Below, piece after piece: positions 25,472 to 36,480 of a stretch of DNA of 64,000 nt. The translations under genes were made by a program, and so were the position numbers. Each line of letters opens with the position of its first letter. Position 1 is the stretch's first letter. The notes beneath the pieces are model-generated. The model was not told the DNA's origin, did not search any database, and was given only the letters and a program-made list of their open reading frames with translations. Source of the stretch: a bacterium M00.F.Ca.ET.205.01.1.1 (GTDB lineage: Bacteria; Pseudomonadota; Alphaproteobacteria; Rhizobiales; Rhizobiaceae); contig SRUQ01000003.1 in NCBI GenBank assembly GCA_004791255.1, forward strand, positions 272,623-336,622, given 5' to 3'.

Positions 25472-26791
25472 TCAGCCGCGCGGCAGAATCCGCCTGATGA
25501 CCGACTTGTCGGCGGGCGGCTTCGAAGCGCCGATCGCATAGGCCGAAAGCACAGCCGCCGCCGCCGCCTCGGCATCGGATGGCGAACGGGCATGGACCAG
25601 TGCCAGCGGCTCGCCGGCGTGGATTTCGGCGCCCACCGGCAGCAGCCTTGTGATGCCGACCGCCGGGTCGACCTTGTCTTCAGGCCGGGTGCGGCCGCCG
25701 CCCAGGCCGACCACGGCGAGGCCGATGTCGCGGGTGGCGATACCGGTGACGAAGCCGTTTGCCGTCGCCTTGACCGCGAATTCCGTCGCTGCCTTCGGCA
25801 GATATTTTTCCGGCTTCTCGATGAAATCGGCCGGGCCGCCGAGCACCGCCACCATGCGCGCGAAGGTGGCGGCGGCGCGGCCGCTGGAAAGCGTCTCGGC
25901 GGCGCGGCGCATGCCGTCGAGGTTCGACTGCACCAGCCCCGCCGCCTGCAGCATTTCGGCGGCCAGCGCCAGGGTGACATCCTCCAGCCGGCGGTCACGC
26001 AGGCGGCCGGTGAGGAAATCGACGGCGTTGCGCACCTCGACCGCGTTGCCGGCGGCGGACGCCAGCGGCTCGTTCATGCCGGTGATCAGCGCCGAGACCT
26101 TAAGCCCGGCGCCGCTGGCAACCTCGACCAGGCTGTTGGCGAGCGCGGTGGCGTCGCGCGATTTTTCCATGAAGGCGCCATTGCCGACCTTGACGTCGAG
26201 CACCAGCGACTGCAGGCCGGCCGCCAGCTTCTTCGACAGGATCGAGGCGGTGATCAGCGGCACCGATTCGACCGTGCCGGTGACGTCGCGGATGGCATAG
26301 AGCCTGCGGTCGGCGGGGGCGAGGTCCGATGTCTGGCCGATAATGGCGCAGCCCGCTTCGAGCACCGCCTTGCGAAACAGCGCGATGTCGGGCTGGCTGA
26401 CATAGCCTGATATTGCATCCATCTTGTCCAGCGTGCCGCCGGTGTGGCCAAGGCCGCGGCCCGATATCATCGGCACACAGGCGCCGCACGCAGCGACGAT
26501 CGGCGCCAGCATGAGAGAAACATTGTCGCCGACGCCGCCCGTCGAATGCTTGTCGGTGACCGGGCCAGGCAGGTCGGACCAGTCGAGCACATCGCCGGAA
26601 TCGCGCATGGCGATGGTCAGCGCCACCGCCTCCTCGCGGCTCATGCCGTTGAAGAACACGGCCATGGCGAAGGCCCCGATCTGACCGTCGGTCACGCTGC
26701 CCGAGGTCACGCCGTCGACAAAGGCGGCGATCTCCAGCGCCGACAGCCTGTGGCCATCGCGCTTGCTTCGGATGAATTCCTGCGGAAGCAT
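25472..26791 (-). CDS. deoA: Thymidine phosphorylase
   Basis: 439 residues, normal length. It splits thymidine or deoxyuridine with phosphate, yielding base and deoxyribose-1-phosphate. The start ATG 26789-26791 overlaps the punA stop (ATGA). Visible motifs are the phosphate-binding VTDKHSTGGVGDNVSLMLAP, the family signature SGRGLGHTGGTLDKMDAI, and LVLDVKVGNGAFM in the hinge, with the C-terminal VGLGGGR barrel sandwich. It is the last gene in cdd-punA-deoA, all translationally coupled, so the three enzymes are made together. Confidence 0.97.
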   Translation of the reverse strand: MLPQEFIRSKRDGHRLSALEIAAFVDGVTSGSVTDGQIGAFAMAVFFNGMSREEAVALTIAMRDSGDVLDWSDLPGPVTDKHSTGGVGDNVSLMLAPIVAACGACVPMISGRGLGHTGGTLDKMDAISGYVSQPDIALFRKAVLEAGCAIIGQTSDLAPADRRLYAIRDVTGTVESVPLITASILSKKLAAGLQSLVLDVKVGNGAFMEKSRDATALANSLVEVASGAGLKVSALITGMNEPLASAAGNAVEVRNAVDFLTGRLRDRRLEDVTLALAAEMLQAAGLVQSNLDGMRRAAETLSSGRAAATFARMVAVLGGPADFIEKPEKYLPKAATEFAVKATANGFVTGIATRDIGLAVVGLGGGRTRPEDKVDPAVGITRLLPVGAEIHAGEPLALVHARSPSDAEAAAAAVLSAYAIGASKPPADKSVIRRILPRG

Positions 26792-27597
26792 CAGTGCTCC
26801 GACAGTCCGTCGCGGAACACGCGCTGCAGGATCGTCGCCAGCCGCGCGCCGCCGATCGGCGCCATGTCCTTGGTCTCCTGGTGCGAAAGCTCGGCCCCGG
26901 TCATGCCGGCGGCGAGGTTGGTGATGACCGAGCAGGCGGCGACACGCAGGCCGAGGAAGCGTGCCAGGATGACCTCGGGCACGGTCGACATGCCGACAGC
27001 ATTGGCGCCCATGACGCGGGCCATGCGGATTTCGGCCGGCGTCTCGAAGCATGGACCGGAGAACCACATGTAGACGCCCTTGTGCAGCGCAGTGCCGGTC
27101 GCCTTCGCCGCGTCCTCGATCGCCTTGCGGATGCCGGCGTCATAGGCCTCGGTCAGGCCGACGAAGCGGCGGTCGCTCGGTTCACCGATCAGCGGATTGG
27201 TGCCGGAAAAATTGATGTGGTCGGTGAGCAGCATCACCGAACCCGGTCCCATCTCCGGATCGACCGAGCCGGCCGCGTTAGTGAGGATGAGCTTGGTGAT
27301 GCCGATACCGGCAAGCACCTCCAGGACCGGCCGCATCGCGGCCGCATCGCCATGTTCGTAGTAGTGGGCGCGGCCCGACAGCATCAGCACCGGTGTGCCG
27401 GCAAACAGGCCGGCCACGACCTCGCCGGCATGGCCGCTGACGCCGCTTCTGGGGAAGCCGGGCAGGTCCGCATAGGAGATGCGGACCGGGTTCTCGACCT
27501 GGCCGACCAGCCCGCCGAGACCGGAACCCAGCACGAGGGCCGTGGTCGGCGCCAGGCCGTCGAGGCGTTCTATGAGATGGTCGAGAGCTTCCTTCAT
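26791..27597 (-). CDS. punA: Purine nucleoside phosphorylase (trimeric type)
   Basis: 268 residues from ATG 27595-27597. It phosphorolyses inosine and guanosine (and deoxy forms). Class PNP-II motifs are clear: VLGSGLGGLV, SGHAGEVVAGLFAGTPVLMLSGRAHYYEHGD (phosphate-binding Ser/Arg/His), LTNAAGSVDPEMGPGSVMLLTDHINF, FSGPCFETPAEIRM, and M-S-T-V-P-E-V-I. The Asn in CSVITNLAAGMTG is the purine-recognition residue characteristic of 6-oxopurine specificity. Adenosine would need add first. It overlaps both cdd upstream and deoA downstream by four bases. Confidence 0.95.
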   Translation of the reverse strand: MKEALDHLIERLDGLAPTTALVLGSGLGGLVGQVENPVRISYADLPGFPRSGVSGHAGEVVAGLFAGTPVLMLSGRAHYYEHGDAAAMRPVLEVLAGIGITKLILTNAAGSVDPEMGPGSVMLLTDHINFSGTNPLIGEPSDRRFVGLTEAYDAGIRKAIEDAAKATGTALHKGVYMWFSGPCFETPAEIRMARVMGANAVGMSTVPEVILARFLGLRVAACSVITNLAAGMTGAELSHQETKDMAPIGGARLATILQRVFRDGLSEH

Positions 27598-27986
27598 TTC
27601 AGTATGTCCCCGCGAAAGCCGTAGGGCAGCATGTCGCCCATGGTCACGGTTTCGGCCACGCCGGTATTGTCGCAGAGATACAGCTTGGTTTCGGGTCGGC
27701 AGAATTCGGCGAGCCGTTGGCGGCAACCGCCGCAAGGCGAGCATTTTGCCATGCGTTCGGCGATGACAGCGATTTCCACGATTTTGCCGCCGCCGTCCAT
27801 GATGTAGTGGCCAAGCGCTGTGGTCTCGGCGCACCAGCCTTCCGGATAGGAGGCGATCTCGATGTTGGCGCCGGTAAAGACGCGGCCGTCCTCGGTGCGC
27901 AGTGCCGCGCCCACCGGGAATTTCGAATAGGGCGCATAGGCCTTGGCCATGGCGGCCTTGGCCGCTTCGAACAAATCATGCGACAT
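27594..27986 (-). CDS. cdd: Cytidine deaminase
   Basis: 130 residues, the short tetrameric class. It converts cytidine and deoxycytidine to uridines with zinc. Motifs: AYAPYSKFPVGAALRTEDG, TGANIEIASYPEGWCAETTAL (zinc Cys and catalytic Glu, C-A-E), and the second zinc pair in CSPCGGCRQRLAEF. It is the first gene of the coupled cdd-punA-deoA set and directly follows the nucleoside ABC permease genes (54 bases), so import and catabolism probably share one transcript. Confidence 0.96.
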   Translation of the reverse strand: MSHDLFEAAKAAMAKAYAPYSKFPVGAALRTEDGRVFTGANIEIASYPEGWCAETTALGHYIMDGGGKIVEIAVIAERMAKCSPCGGCRQRLAEFCRPETKLYLCDNTGVAETVTMGDMLPYGFRGDILK

Positions 27987-28040
27987 TCAGCAGTTCTCTC
28001 CAACGATCTTGTCTAAATGCGGGTGTTCGCCTCCGCCGTC

Positions 28041-29021
28041 TCAGCGTTCCTTGACATAGGGGACGCCGCCGGCGCGCGGCGGGATCGCCTTGCCGATGAA
28101 GCCGGCAAGCAGGATGACGGTGAGGACGTAGGGCAGGGCTTGCATGAACTGCACCGGCACCTTGCCGATGATCGGCAGCGGCGAGCCTTGCAGGCGGATC
28201 GCGGCGGCATCGAGGAAGCCGAACAGCAGGCAGGCAAACATGGCGTTGACCGGCTTCCATTTGGCAAAGATCAGTGCGGCGAGCGCGATGTAGCCCTTGC
28301 CGGCGGTCATATCCTTCACGAAGCCGCCATTCTGCACCATCGACAGATAGGCGCCGGCAACGCCGGTGAGGATGCCTGTGCAGATCAGGGCGCGGTAGCG
28401 CAGCCATGCGACCGAGATGCCGGCGGTGTCGACGGCGGCCGGATTCTCGCCGACGGCGCGCAGCCTGAGGCCGAAGCGGGTGCGAAACAGCACCCACCAG
28501 GTGAAGGGCACCATCAGGAAGGCGATATAGACCAGTATGGAGTGGCCGGAGATCAGCTCGGCGTAGATCGGGCCGATGATCGGAACGTCCCTCATCGCCT
28601 CGGCGCCTGGCCAGATGATCGCCTCGAACCGCTCACCCGGCTGCAGCGCCGGCGTGCGCCCGCCCTGCTGGAACCAGGCCTGGCCGAGGATGATGGTCGA
28701 GCCGGCGGCAACGAAGTTGATTGCCACGCCGGAAACGATCTGGTTACCGCGATGGGTGATCGAGGCAAATCCATGCACCATCGCGAAGGCGACCGAGATC
28801 AGGATCGCCATGCCGAGACCGAGAAAGGCCGAATGAAAGACCGAGGCGGCGGCCGCGCCGGCGAAGGCGCCGACCAGCATCTTGCCTTCGAGGCCGATGT
28901 CGAAGATGCCGGCGCGTTCCGAATAGAGGCCGGCGAGGCAAGCGAGCAGCAGCGGCACCGAGAGGCGGATGGTCGAGTCCAATGTCTGGACGATTGCGTT
29001 GAACACGTCCATCTCAGGCAC
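28041..29021 (-). CDS. Nucleoside ABC transporter permease (second permease gene)
   Basis: 326 residues with about eight transmembrane helices. This is a BPD_transp_2-type permease of the BMP family system (Bacillus NupQ/YufQ-like). The motif EGKMLVGAFAGAA close to the N-terminus and GENPAAVDTAGISVAWLRY (the ATPase-contacting EAA-like loop) are typical. It overlaps the other permease gene by eight bases and precedes cdd. With its partner, the ATPase and the BMP protein it imports purine and pyrimidine nucleosides; specificity is inferred from the neighbouring salvage enzymes. Confidence 0.9.
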   Translation of the reverse strand: MPEMDVFNAIVQTLDSTIRLSVPLLLACLAGLYSERAGIFDIGLEGKMLVGAFAGAAAASVFHSAFLGLGMAILISVAFAMVHGFASITHRGNQIVSGVAINFVAAGSTIILGQAWFQQGGRTPALQPGERFEAIIWPGAEAMRDVPIIGPIYAELISGHSILVYIAFLMVPFTWWVLFRTRFGLRLRAVGENPAAVDTAGISVAWLRYRALICTGILTGVAGAYLSMVQNGGFVKDMTAGKGYIALAALIFAKWKPVNAMFACLLFGFLDAAAIRLQGSPLPIIGKVPVQFMQALPYVLTVILLAGFIGKAIPPRAGGVPYVKER

Positions 29022-30149
29022 CCTTTCCCTTGACCGCTTCCATGCCGACCGACCTCGGGCTGAACGAGGCGAACAGCGCCTGGATGTAAGGCCTGAACAT
29101 GTGTTCGAGCGCGCCGGCGAACAGGATGACCAGACCCTGGATGATGACGATCATGTCGCGGGAAATCGCCGGCATCTCGAAGGCGAGCTCGGCGCCGCCC
29201 TGATAGAGCATGCCGAACAGGATGGCCGCCAGCACGATGCCGACCGGGTGCAGGCGGCCCATCAGCGCCACGGCGATGCCGACGAACCCGGCGCCCGAGA
29301 CGAAGTCGATCGCGACATTGTGCTGATCGCCCATGACCGGATTGAGCGCCATCATGCCGGCCAGTGCACCCGAGGTCATCATCGCGGTGATGATGATGCG
29401 AGTCTCCGAAATGCCGGCATAGCGGGCCGCCTTCGGGCTGTGGCCGTAGGTGCGCATCTCATAGCCGAGCTTGGTGCGCCAGATCAGCAGCCAGACCAGG
29501 AAAGCCATGACCAGCGCCAGCAGGAAGGTGACGTTGAGCGGCGCCGAGCGGATCTTGGCGCCGAACAGTTCGATGATCCAGTTGAGCTTCGGCAATTCCG
29601 CGCCGGCGAAGAAGTTGCGCGTCTGCGGCGCTTGCGACCCCACGGGCTTCAACGGGCCGACCAGCAGGAAGACCATGATCGACGCGGCGATGAAGTTGAA
29701 CATGATCGTGGTGATGACGATGTGCGAGCCGCGCTTGGCCTGCAGGTAGGCCGGGATCAGCGCCCACAACGCCCCGACGAGCGCGGAAGCAACGATGGCC
29801 AGAGGAAAGGTCAGCCACCACGGGAATACGCTGTCGAAGGAAAGACAGGCGATGGCGATGCCGAGGCCGGCGATGTAGGCCTGTCCCTCGGTGCCGATGT
29901 TGAACAGGCCGCAATGCGCCGCTACCGCCACCGAAAGCCCAGTGAAGATGAAGGTGGTGGCGTAGAAGAGGGTGAAGGCGATGCCCGTTCCCTTGCCGAA
30001 GGCGCCCTCGACAAGAATGATCGCGGCGCGGAACGGATTTTCGCCGACCAGAAGCACGACGAAGCCGGCAACGATGAAGGCCACCGACAGATTGATCAGC
30101 GGGATCAGCCCATAGTCGGCCCAGGCCGGCAATTTGGCGTAAGGCGTGC

Positions 30150-30153
<4 letters not shown>
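29014..30153 (-). CDS. Nucleoside ABC transporter permease (first permease gene)
   Basis: 379 residues with about nine to ten transmembrane helices, longer than its partner through an N-terminal extension and a periplasmic loop (PQTRNFFAGAELPKLN). Family signatures include NIGTEGQAYIAGLG and YGHSPKAARYAGISETRI, the loop that docks on the ATPase. It is NupP/YufP-like. The start overlaps the ATPase stop by four bases (ATGA), and the end overlaps the second permease by eight, so subunits are made in a fixed ratio. Confidence 0.9.
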
Positions 30154-31682
<1,529 letters not shown>

Positions 31683-31882
31683 GCAGCCTGTCCCACTCTT
31701 ATTTTTTTATCGCTTGGTCAAAACGCCTAGCATGACGCTCCGCCCATGCCAATTGGCCGGAGCCTGCTGCACTCTCGACAAATCCCTTGGCGCTTGTCAA
31801 TTTCGAACGTGGCCGAAGCCCTCACATTCGCTAATATGGCGAAGCCGCGCGATACAGCGGTGACAGACCCAAGGACTTTGGA

Positions 31883-32092
31883 ATGATCATGCCCGCCGAC
31901 CGGCTGACAACGCTGGAAATCCGCGCTGCCGAGCAGGAGAAGACGATCGAGGAACTGTCAGGTCAGATCTCCGAGCAGTGGAAGGTGATCGAGCGGATGC
32001 AGCGCAAGCTCGACGCGCTGACCGACCGCTTCCTGGCGCTCGAGGAGCAGGCAGCGCCCGACGTGCCCACAACCAAGCCGCCGCACTGGTGA
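31883..32092 (+). CDS. slyX: SlyX family protein
   Basis: 69 residues. Almost entirely a coiled coil: RLTTLEIRAAEQEKTIEELS followed by QISEQWKVIERMQRKLDALT, ending in the family-typical PPHW. SlyX proteins are small cytoplasmic coiled-coil proteins of unknown function. Two in-frame ATGs (31883 and 31889) are possible. It is 22 bases upstream of the anti-sigma-like gene and diverges from the nucleoside transporter ATPase. Confidence 0.85.
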   Translation: MIMPADRLTTLEIRAAEQEKTIEELSGQISEQWKVIERMQRKLDALTDRFLALEEQAAPDVPTTKPPHW

Positions 32093-32114
32093 GGACGAGG
32101 GGAGGGCGCACATC

Positions 32115-32519
32115 ATGGCCAGTGAAAGCGACCGCATCGCAAGGGCCGGCGACTATGTGCTCGGCCTGATGAATGACGCCGAGCGCGAACGGGCCGAGCG
32201 CGACCTTGAGATCGACCCCGCCTTTCGCGACGCGGTGGTGCAGCTTGCCGAACGCATGCATGTCTTCGACCGGGCCGAGAAGCCAAGCGGTTTGCCGGAC
32301 AATCACTGGCAGTTGGTAACGCAGCGGCTCTCTGAATTGCCGCAAATGCGCAGTGCTGGCCTTGGTGGCGATGCTGCCAGACCGGGAACGGTGATCCGGG
32401 GGCTGGAGCGCCGCCCTTACGGCGTCGGCGTGCATTCGCTCGGAGGCCGGCGCGGCGTTGCCGTCGCCATGGCGCTCGTGGTGGCTTTCGCGCTGGGGTA
32501 TCTTGCCGGGCGATTATAG
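32115..32519 (+). CDS. Small membrane protein with anti-sigma (RskA-like) N-terminal segment
   Basis: 134 residues. The N-terminus GDYVLGLMNDAERERAERDL then EIDPAFRDAVVQLAERM resembles the sigma-binding segment of RskA/ChrR-type anti-sigma factors lacking zinc ligands. A single transmembrane helix near the C-terminus (VAVAMALVVAFALGYLAGRL) ends the protein, leaving nothing for an extracytoplasmic sensor domain. No ECF sigma gene is adjacent, so an anti-sigma role is only a possibility. Its final six bases overlap the convergent GNAT gene. Confidence 0.55.
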   Translation: MASESDRIARAGDYVLGLMNDAERERAERDLEIDPAFRDAVVQLAERMHVFDRAEKPSGLPDNHWQLVTQRLSELPQMRSAGLGGDAARPGTVIRGLERRPYGVGVHSLGGRRGVAVAMALVVAFALGYLAGRL

Positions 32520-32972
32520 CCGGCGCGACATCAAAAGCATCGACCCGCCGTCTTGTTCGAAGGTCTCGGCTGCAGTCCAGCCGAGCGTCTCGTAGAAGCG
32601 GCGCGCTTCCCAGGTGTAGAGATAAAGCCTCGTTGCACCGGCCATTTTGGCATGCGCTTCGACAGCTCTGAGCAGCGCGCTGCCGACACCCTTTCCCCGA
32701 TAGGCCGGATTCACGACAAGCCCGGCAAGCCACGGCGTCACGTCATGCGCCGGGCCGATCTCGTTGCGCACGAACAGGCAGCTTCCGACAGGTGAACCTG
32801 CAAGCCGAGCCACGAAGGCCGCCTCGAACCCATCGCCGCCGAGCAGGTGGTGAAGCCCGGCCATGTCTTCTCTGATCGTTCGATCCGTCCCTTCGAAGAA
32901 TGCCGCAAGGCGCAGTTTCGCTATGGCCTCGACGTCATGCTCCGCCATTGCTTCGATGATTGGTTGCATCAT
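32514..32972 (-). CDS. GNAT-family acetyltransferase
   Basis: 152 residues. The acetyl-CoA-binding core is visible as WLAGLVVNPAYRGKGVGSALLRAVEAHAKMAG (motif A, R-G-K-G-V-G), followed by LYLYTWEARRFYETLGWTAAE, the motif B Tyr region. The N-terminal half carries VGSCLFVRNEI. The substrate cannot be read from sequence. It overlaps the end of the anti-sigma-like gene by six bases and lies just beyond the terminator of the BMP gene, so it probably has its own promoter. Confidence 0.85.
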   Translation of the reverse strand: MMQPIIEAMAEHDVEAIAKLRLAAFFEGTDRTIREDMAGLHHLLGGDGFEAAFVARLAGSPVGSCLFVRNEIGPAHDVTPWLAGLVVNPAYRGKGVGSALLRAVEAHAKMAGATRLYLYTWEARRFYETLGWTAAETFEQDGGSMLLMSRRL

Positions 32973-32989
32973 GCTCGCTCAAAACAAAA

Positions 32990-33011
32990 CCGCCGGGCTT
33001 GCGCCCGGCGG
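32990..33011 (-). terminator. Rho-independent terminator of the BMP gene
   Basis: Read on the minus strand: CCGCCGGGC-GCAA-GCCCGGCGG, a perfect 9-bp stem with a 4-base loop, followed by TTTTGTTTT. It starts 26 bases after the BMP stop codon (33038). This separates the binding-protein transcript from the GNAT gene. Confidence 0.85.
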
Positions 33012-33037
33012 TCGACAAAACTTGGTTCAGCTGCCGA

Positions 33038-34027
33038 TCAATAAGGGCAGGCGTTGTCGGTGGTGTAGTCGTGCACCGTGATCGTGCCGGCGATGATGTC
33101 GGCCTTGGCCTTTTCGACGGCGGCTTTCATTTCGTCGGTAACCAGGGCCTTGTTGTTGTCGTCCATGGCGTAGTCGACGCCGCCTTCCTTGAGGCCGAGA
33201 TTTTGCACGCCACCTTTGAAGGTGCCGTTCTTGCCGTCCATGAAGGCGTTGTAGACGGCGACGTCGACGCGCTTCATCATCGAGGTCAGCACCTTGCCGG
33301 GCTGCAGGCCGTTCTGGTTGGAATCGACGCCGATGCCGAGCTTGCCGGCATCAGCCGCCGCCTGCAGCACGCCGACGCCGGTGCCGCCGGCCGCGGCGTA
33401 GACCACGTCGGAGCCCTGGTCGATCTGCGTCTTGGCGATCTCGCCGCCCTTTGCCGGGTCGTTCCAGGCAGCCGGCGTGTCGCCGGTCATGTTCTGGATC
33501 ACGTCCGTCGCACCGGCGGCCTTGGCGCCGCCGACATAGCCGCATTCGAACTTGCGGATCAGCGGAATGTCCATGCCGCCGATGAAGGAGACCTTCTTGG
33601 ACTTCGAGGCCATCCCGGCCAGGATGCCGACGAGATAGGAGCCTTCATTCTCCTTGAACACCAGCGAGCGGACATTGGGCATGTCGACGGCGTCGTCGAT
33701 GATGGCGAAGTTCAGGTCGGGATAATCTTTTGCGACCGCTTTGAGGGCGTCCTCCCAGGCAAAGCCGGCCATGACGATCGGGTTGCGGCCGTCCTCGGCG
33801 AAGCGGCGCAGCGCCTGCTCGCGCTGCGAGGCGTTGGACACTTCGAACTCCACATAGGCGACGCCGGTCTCGGTCTTGAATTTTTCGGCGCCGTGGAAGG
33901 CCGCTTCGTTGAAGGATTTGTCGAACTTGCCGCCCAGATCGTAGAGGATGGCCGGCTGCACATCCGCGGCGAAAGCCGGAAGAACCATTGCGGTTGCGGC
34001 CAGGAGGCCGAGAACGATACGTTTCAT
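33038..34027 (-). CDS. BMP-family nucleoside-binding protein of the ABC importer
   Basis: 329 residues from ATG 34025-34027 (MKRIVLGLLAATAMVLPAFA, a signal peptide cleaved after AFA; no lipobox Cys, unlike Gram-positive members). BMP/PnrA family features: ILYDLGGKFDKSFNEAAFHG (ligand-contacting loop), IVMAGFAWEDAL, NEGSYLVGILAGMASK, VSFIGGMDIPLIRKFECGYVGG and VVYAAAGGTGVGVLQAA. It delivers nucleosides to the permeases at 28-30 kb. It lies about 1.3 kb upstream of the ATPase gene, with slyX and two others inserted, and is transcribed separately with its own terminator. Confidence 0.92.
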   Translation of the reverse strand: MKRIVLGLLAATAMVLPAFAADVQPAILYDLGGKFDKSFNEAAFHGAEKFKTETGVAYVEFEVSNASQREQALRRFAEDGRNPIVMAGFAWEDALKAVAKDYPDLNFAIIDDAVDMPNVRSLVFKENEGSYLVGILAGMASKSKKVSFIGGMDIPLIRKFECGYVGGAKAAGATDVIQNMTGDTPAAWNDPAKGGEIAKTQIDQGSDVVYAAAGGTGVGVLQAAADAGKLGIGVDSNQNGLQPGKVLTSMMKRVDVAVYNAFMDGKNGTFKGGVQNLGLKEGGVDYAMDDNNKALVTDEMKAAVEKAKADIIAGTITVHDYTTDNACPY

Positions 34028-34239
34028 GTGATCCACACCCTGTCGGTTATTTTTTCCGTTACGCCCCGCCTGCCTGCCCGGTTCTCCGGCAGGCACGCGA
34101 CGTCAGCCAGGAGTGTATTCCCCTCCCGCTCCGCGGCAATCTGGCACGGCCCGAAACAAAATTCACGCGGAATTTTGACCTTTTGGAAAAGCATGGCGCG
34201 GGCAGGGCGTGGCACAGCTTGATCCTTGCGCCGGAGGGT

Positions 34240-34905
34240 TCAGGCGGCGGTTGCCGCCGGCATGGCGCAGGCGATGCCGGTGCCCTTGAGGTTGCAATAG
34301 CCTTGCGGGTTTTTCGCCAGATACTGCTGGTGGTCCGCCTCGGCGAAATAGAATGCGGGCGCCGGCGCGATCTCGGTGGTGATCTTGCCGTGGCCGACAC
34401 CGCGCAACGACCCATCATAGGCGTCGCGAGAGGCGATCGCCGCCTCGTATTGCGCCTCATCGAGGGTGTAAATCGCCGAACGGTAGACAGTGCCGACATC
34501 ATTGCCCTGACGCATGCCTTGCGTCGGGTCGTGGCTTTCCCAGAACAGTTTCAGAAGCCCGGCATAGGAAATGATCGCCGGGTCATAAACGACGAGCACG
34601 ATTTCGGCGTGGCCGGTAAGCCCGGTGCAGGTCTCCTGGTAGGTCGGATTGGGCGTGATGCCGCCGGCATAACCGACGGCCGTGACCCAGACCCCCTCGA
34701 CCTGCCAGAACAGCCGCTCCGCGCCCCAGAAGCAGCCGAGCCCGAACAGCGCCGTCTGCAATCCTTCAGGATAAGGCCCCTTGAGGGGTCGCTTCGAAAC
34801 GTAGTGTCTCGCGGCCGTCGCTATCGCCTTGGCGCGGCCCGGCAGCGCCTCGGAAGGCTTCGGCAGATGGAGCTTCTTGTTCAGCATATCGCTGAGGAAA
34901 AACAT
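34240..34905 (-). CDS. msrA: Peptide methionine sulfoxide reductase MsrA
   Basis: 221 residues from ATG 34903-34905 ([11 protein letters not shown]). It reduces methionine-S-sulfoxide in proteins. The catalytic motif [11 protein letters not shown] is preceded by about 55 residues, a long-form MsrA like that of E. coli. Further family motifs: [54 protein letters not shown]. The resolving Cys is in the C-terminal [11 protein letters not shown]. It stands alone between the BMP gene and a small membrane protein gene. Confidence 0.96.
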   Translation of the reverse strand: MFFLSDMLNKKLHLPKPSEALPGRAKAIATAARHYVSKRPLKGPYPEGLQTALFGLGCFWGAERLFWQVEGVWVTAVGYAGGITPNPTYQETCTGLTGHAEIVLVVYDPAIISYAGLLKLFWESHDPTQGMRQGNDVGTVYRSAIYTLDEAQYEAAIASRDAYDGSLRGVGHGKITTEIAPAPAFYFAEADHQQYLAKNPQGYCNLKGTGIACAMPAATAA

Positions 34906-34960
34906 GCAAGGGTCCTCTATGGGCTGGCTATGCCGAACACGGGGCATCGGCGGCAACGCC

Positions 34961-35284
34961 TCATGGCGAGGCGAACTGCCCTGTTTGCCGCCGACGACGG
35001 TAGCCGATGGCGTAGAGCAGGAAGGCAAGCGCGGCGAACACGGCAAAGCCCGGCTGGTTGAGCACCCAGGCGATGACGACGTCCCATGCCAGCGGACTGA
35101 TCTTGGTGCGCACGAAGGTTTCGAAGCCGGCCCGCGTGTCCGGCGAAACGGCCAGCCAGCTGGTGTTGAGCGGGGTCAGCACAAGCGTCGAGGCGGCCAC
35201 CGTGCGCGTCGTGTCGAGCACCGCCATGATGACGGAAATCGACAGCGCGATCATTGCCGCAAGGCGAAAGATGAAGCGAAACAT
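34961..35284 (-). CDS. Small inner-membrane protein, unknown function
   Basis: 107 residues. An N-terminal hydrophobic helix ([19 protein letters not shown]) and a C-terminal one ([20 protein letters not shown]) flank a periplasmic stretch ([20 protein letters not shown]) and [12 protein letters not shown]. The C-terminus is basic, giving inside-positive topology. I recognise it only as a conserved hypothetical of Rhizobiales. It lies 55 bases upstream of msrA on the same strand and may be co-transcribed with it. Confidence 0.65.
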   Translation of the reverse strand: MFRFIFRLAAMIALSISVIMAVLDTTRTVAASTLVLTPLNTSWLAVSPDTRAGFETFVRTKISPLAWDVVIAWVLNQPGFAVFAALAFLLYAIGYRRRRQTGQFASP

Positions 35285-35412
35285 GAAAAACCTCTCCCCA
35301 GCCGGATATCGAAGCTCCTCCCAAGGGCCCCGGCGCGTATCCCGACACGAGAGATAGAATGCGCATGGCTGGATCGCAATCGCGATACGCGAATTTGAAG
35401 TCGCGAGCCTTC

Positions 35413-36117
35413 CTATCCCAAGGGTTTGCGCCTGCGCCTGTGGACGAGCCAGACGGCGAGAATGCCGCCGCCAATGCCGCCGACCACCAGCCCGGCAAGG
35501 CCGATGAGCGCGGCAAAATACCCGCAGGCGCCTTCAAAGCAGCTCATGCTGGTGACGTCGGCAATCACCGAGCCGGCGGCGAAGCCGGCGACCGCGCCGA
35601 CCACCGCGCCAAGGATGATGCCGAGCAAAGCGGCGGCGATCGAGACGAACATCGAGGGGCTTTCGGTTGCCGGGCCGGCATAGACATGTTCCGCGCCCGA
35701 GCCTCGCCGCAACAAATAGATGCAAAGCACCCCGATGGCAATTTCGATGCCGGTGACAAGCAGCGCCTGGGCCGAGAAGACGAAATCCGGCACTGCAAGC
35801 ACATAGGCTTGCCTGAACACCACCCAGATAATGGTGGCGACCTGCCAGATGATGAAGTGGCGCGGAAACCTTGACGAGCGGCCGAAGGCGAGGCCGAGCA
35901 GATAGAGCCCCCACAGGATGGTGATGACGTCGACGGCGAGCCCGCCATAGATGAGATAGAAGACCCTCTCCGGCAGGCCTTGCTCGCCGAACATCGGCAA
36001 GGCCACGACCAGACCATAGACCGACCACGCCATGACGAAGATGAGCCAGCCCACCGGGACGTAGGACAGCCCGCTGTCCGGTTGCCTGACCGGTGTCTGT
36101 CCGTTGCTTGATGTCAT
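35413..36117 (-). CDS. Multi-pass membrane protein, DUF2569-like N-terminal half
   Basis: 234 residues from ATG 36115-36117 (MTSSNGQTPVRQ). About six transmembrane helices: the first four (VPVGWLIFVMAWSVYGLVVA, VITILWGLYLLGLAFGR, FIIWQVATIIWVVFRQAYVL, ALLVTGIEIAIGVLCIYLL) resemble the DUF2569 four-helix layout; then a Gly-rich pair (LLGIILGAVVGAVAGFAAGS, LIGLAGLVVGGIGGGILAVW) with two Cys between (MSCFEGACGYF). It ends in a basic tail, HRRRRKPLG. No function is known to me. Same strand as the small membrane gene, 128 bases away. Confidence 0.6.
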   Translation of the reverse strand: MTSSNGQTPVRQPDSGLSYVPVGWLIFVMAWSVYGLVVALPMFGEQGLPERVFYLIYGGLAVDVITILWGLYLLGLAFGRSSRFPRHFIIWQVATIIWVVFRQAYVLAVPDFVFSAQALLVTGIEIAIGVLCIYLLRRGSGAEHVYAGPATESPSMFVSIAAALLGIILGAVVGAVAGFAAGSVIADVTSMSCFEGACGYFAALIGLAGLVVGGIGGGILAVWLVHRRRRKPLG

Positions 36118-36480
36118 ATCAGGACGATGCCCCCGCAAAGCCTCTTTCACTCGACAGGTGAGTTGGAGCGAAGTCAAGCAGGTCTCGCCCGGCAGCGCTG
36201 CCTGTGCACATCATTCGGCTGCGGCCGGGCCGAAGACGAGGCATTTGCGGGAGGGAAAACCACTCCATGGCCGGCAAAGCGAATAGACTGTCGTTATGGC
36301 TTGGCATTCGCCGCCGGATCGACTAGATGAGCCCCGCGCCTGTTGCTTCGACGGCTCAGGTGCCGGGGAAGAGCGTTCGCTGGTTGGCGGCGCTCATGGC
36401 GCGGAGGTTCCGCGCGAAAACCCCAAAGGGAGATGTCCCCAACCCGCACGGCAAAACCGGCCGCCGCGACATACAAGGAC
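36118..36480. other. Intergenic region upstream of tRNA-Ser, no gene seen
   Basis: 363 bases between the DUF2569-like gene start and the tRNA. Short frames exist but lack ribosome sites, run through the tRNA or are shadows. It should hold the promoters of the leftward membrane gene and of the tRNA; I cannot place them with confidence. Confidence 0.4.
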
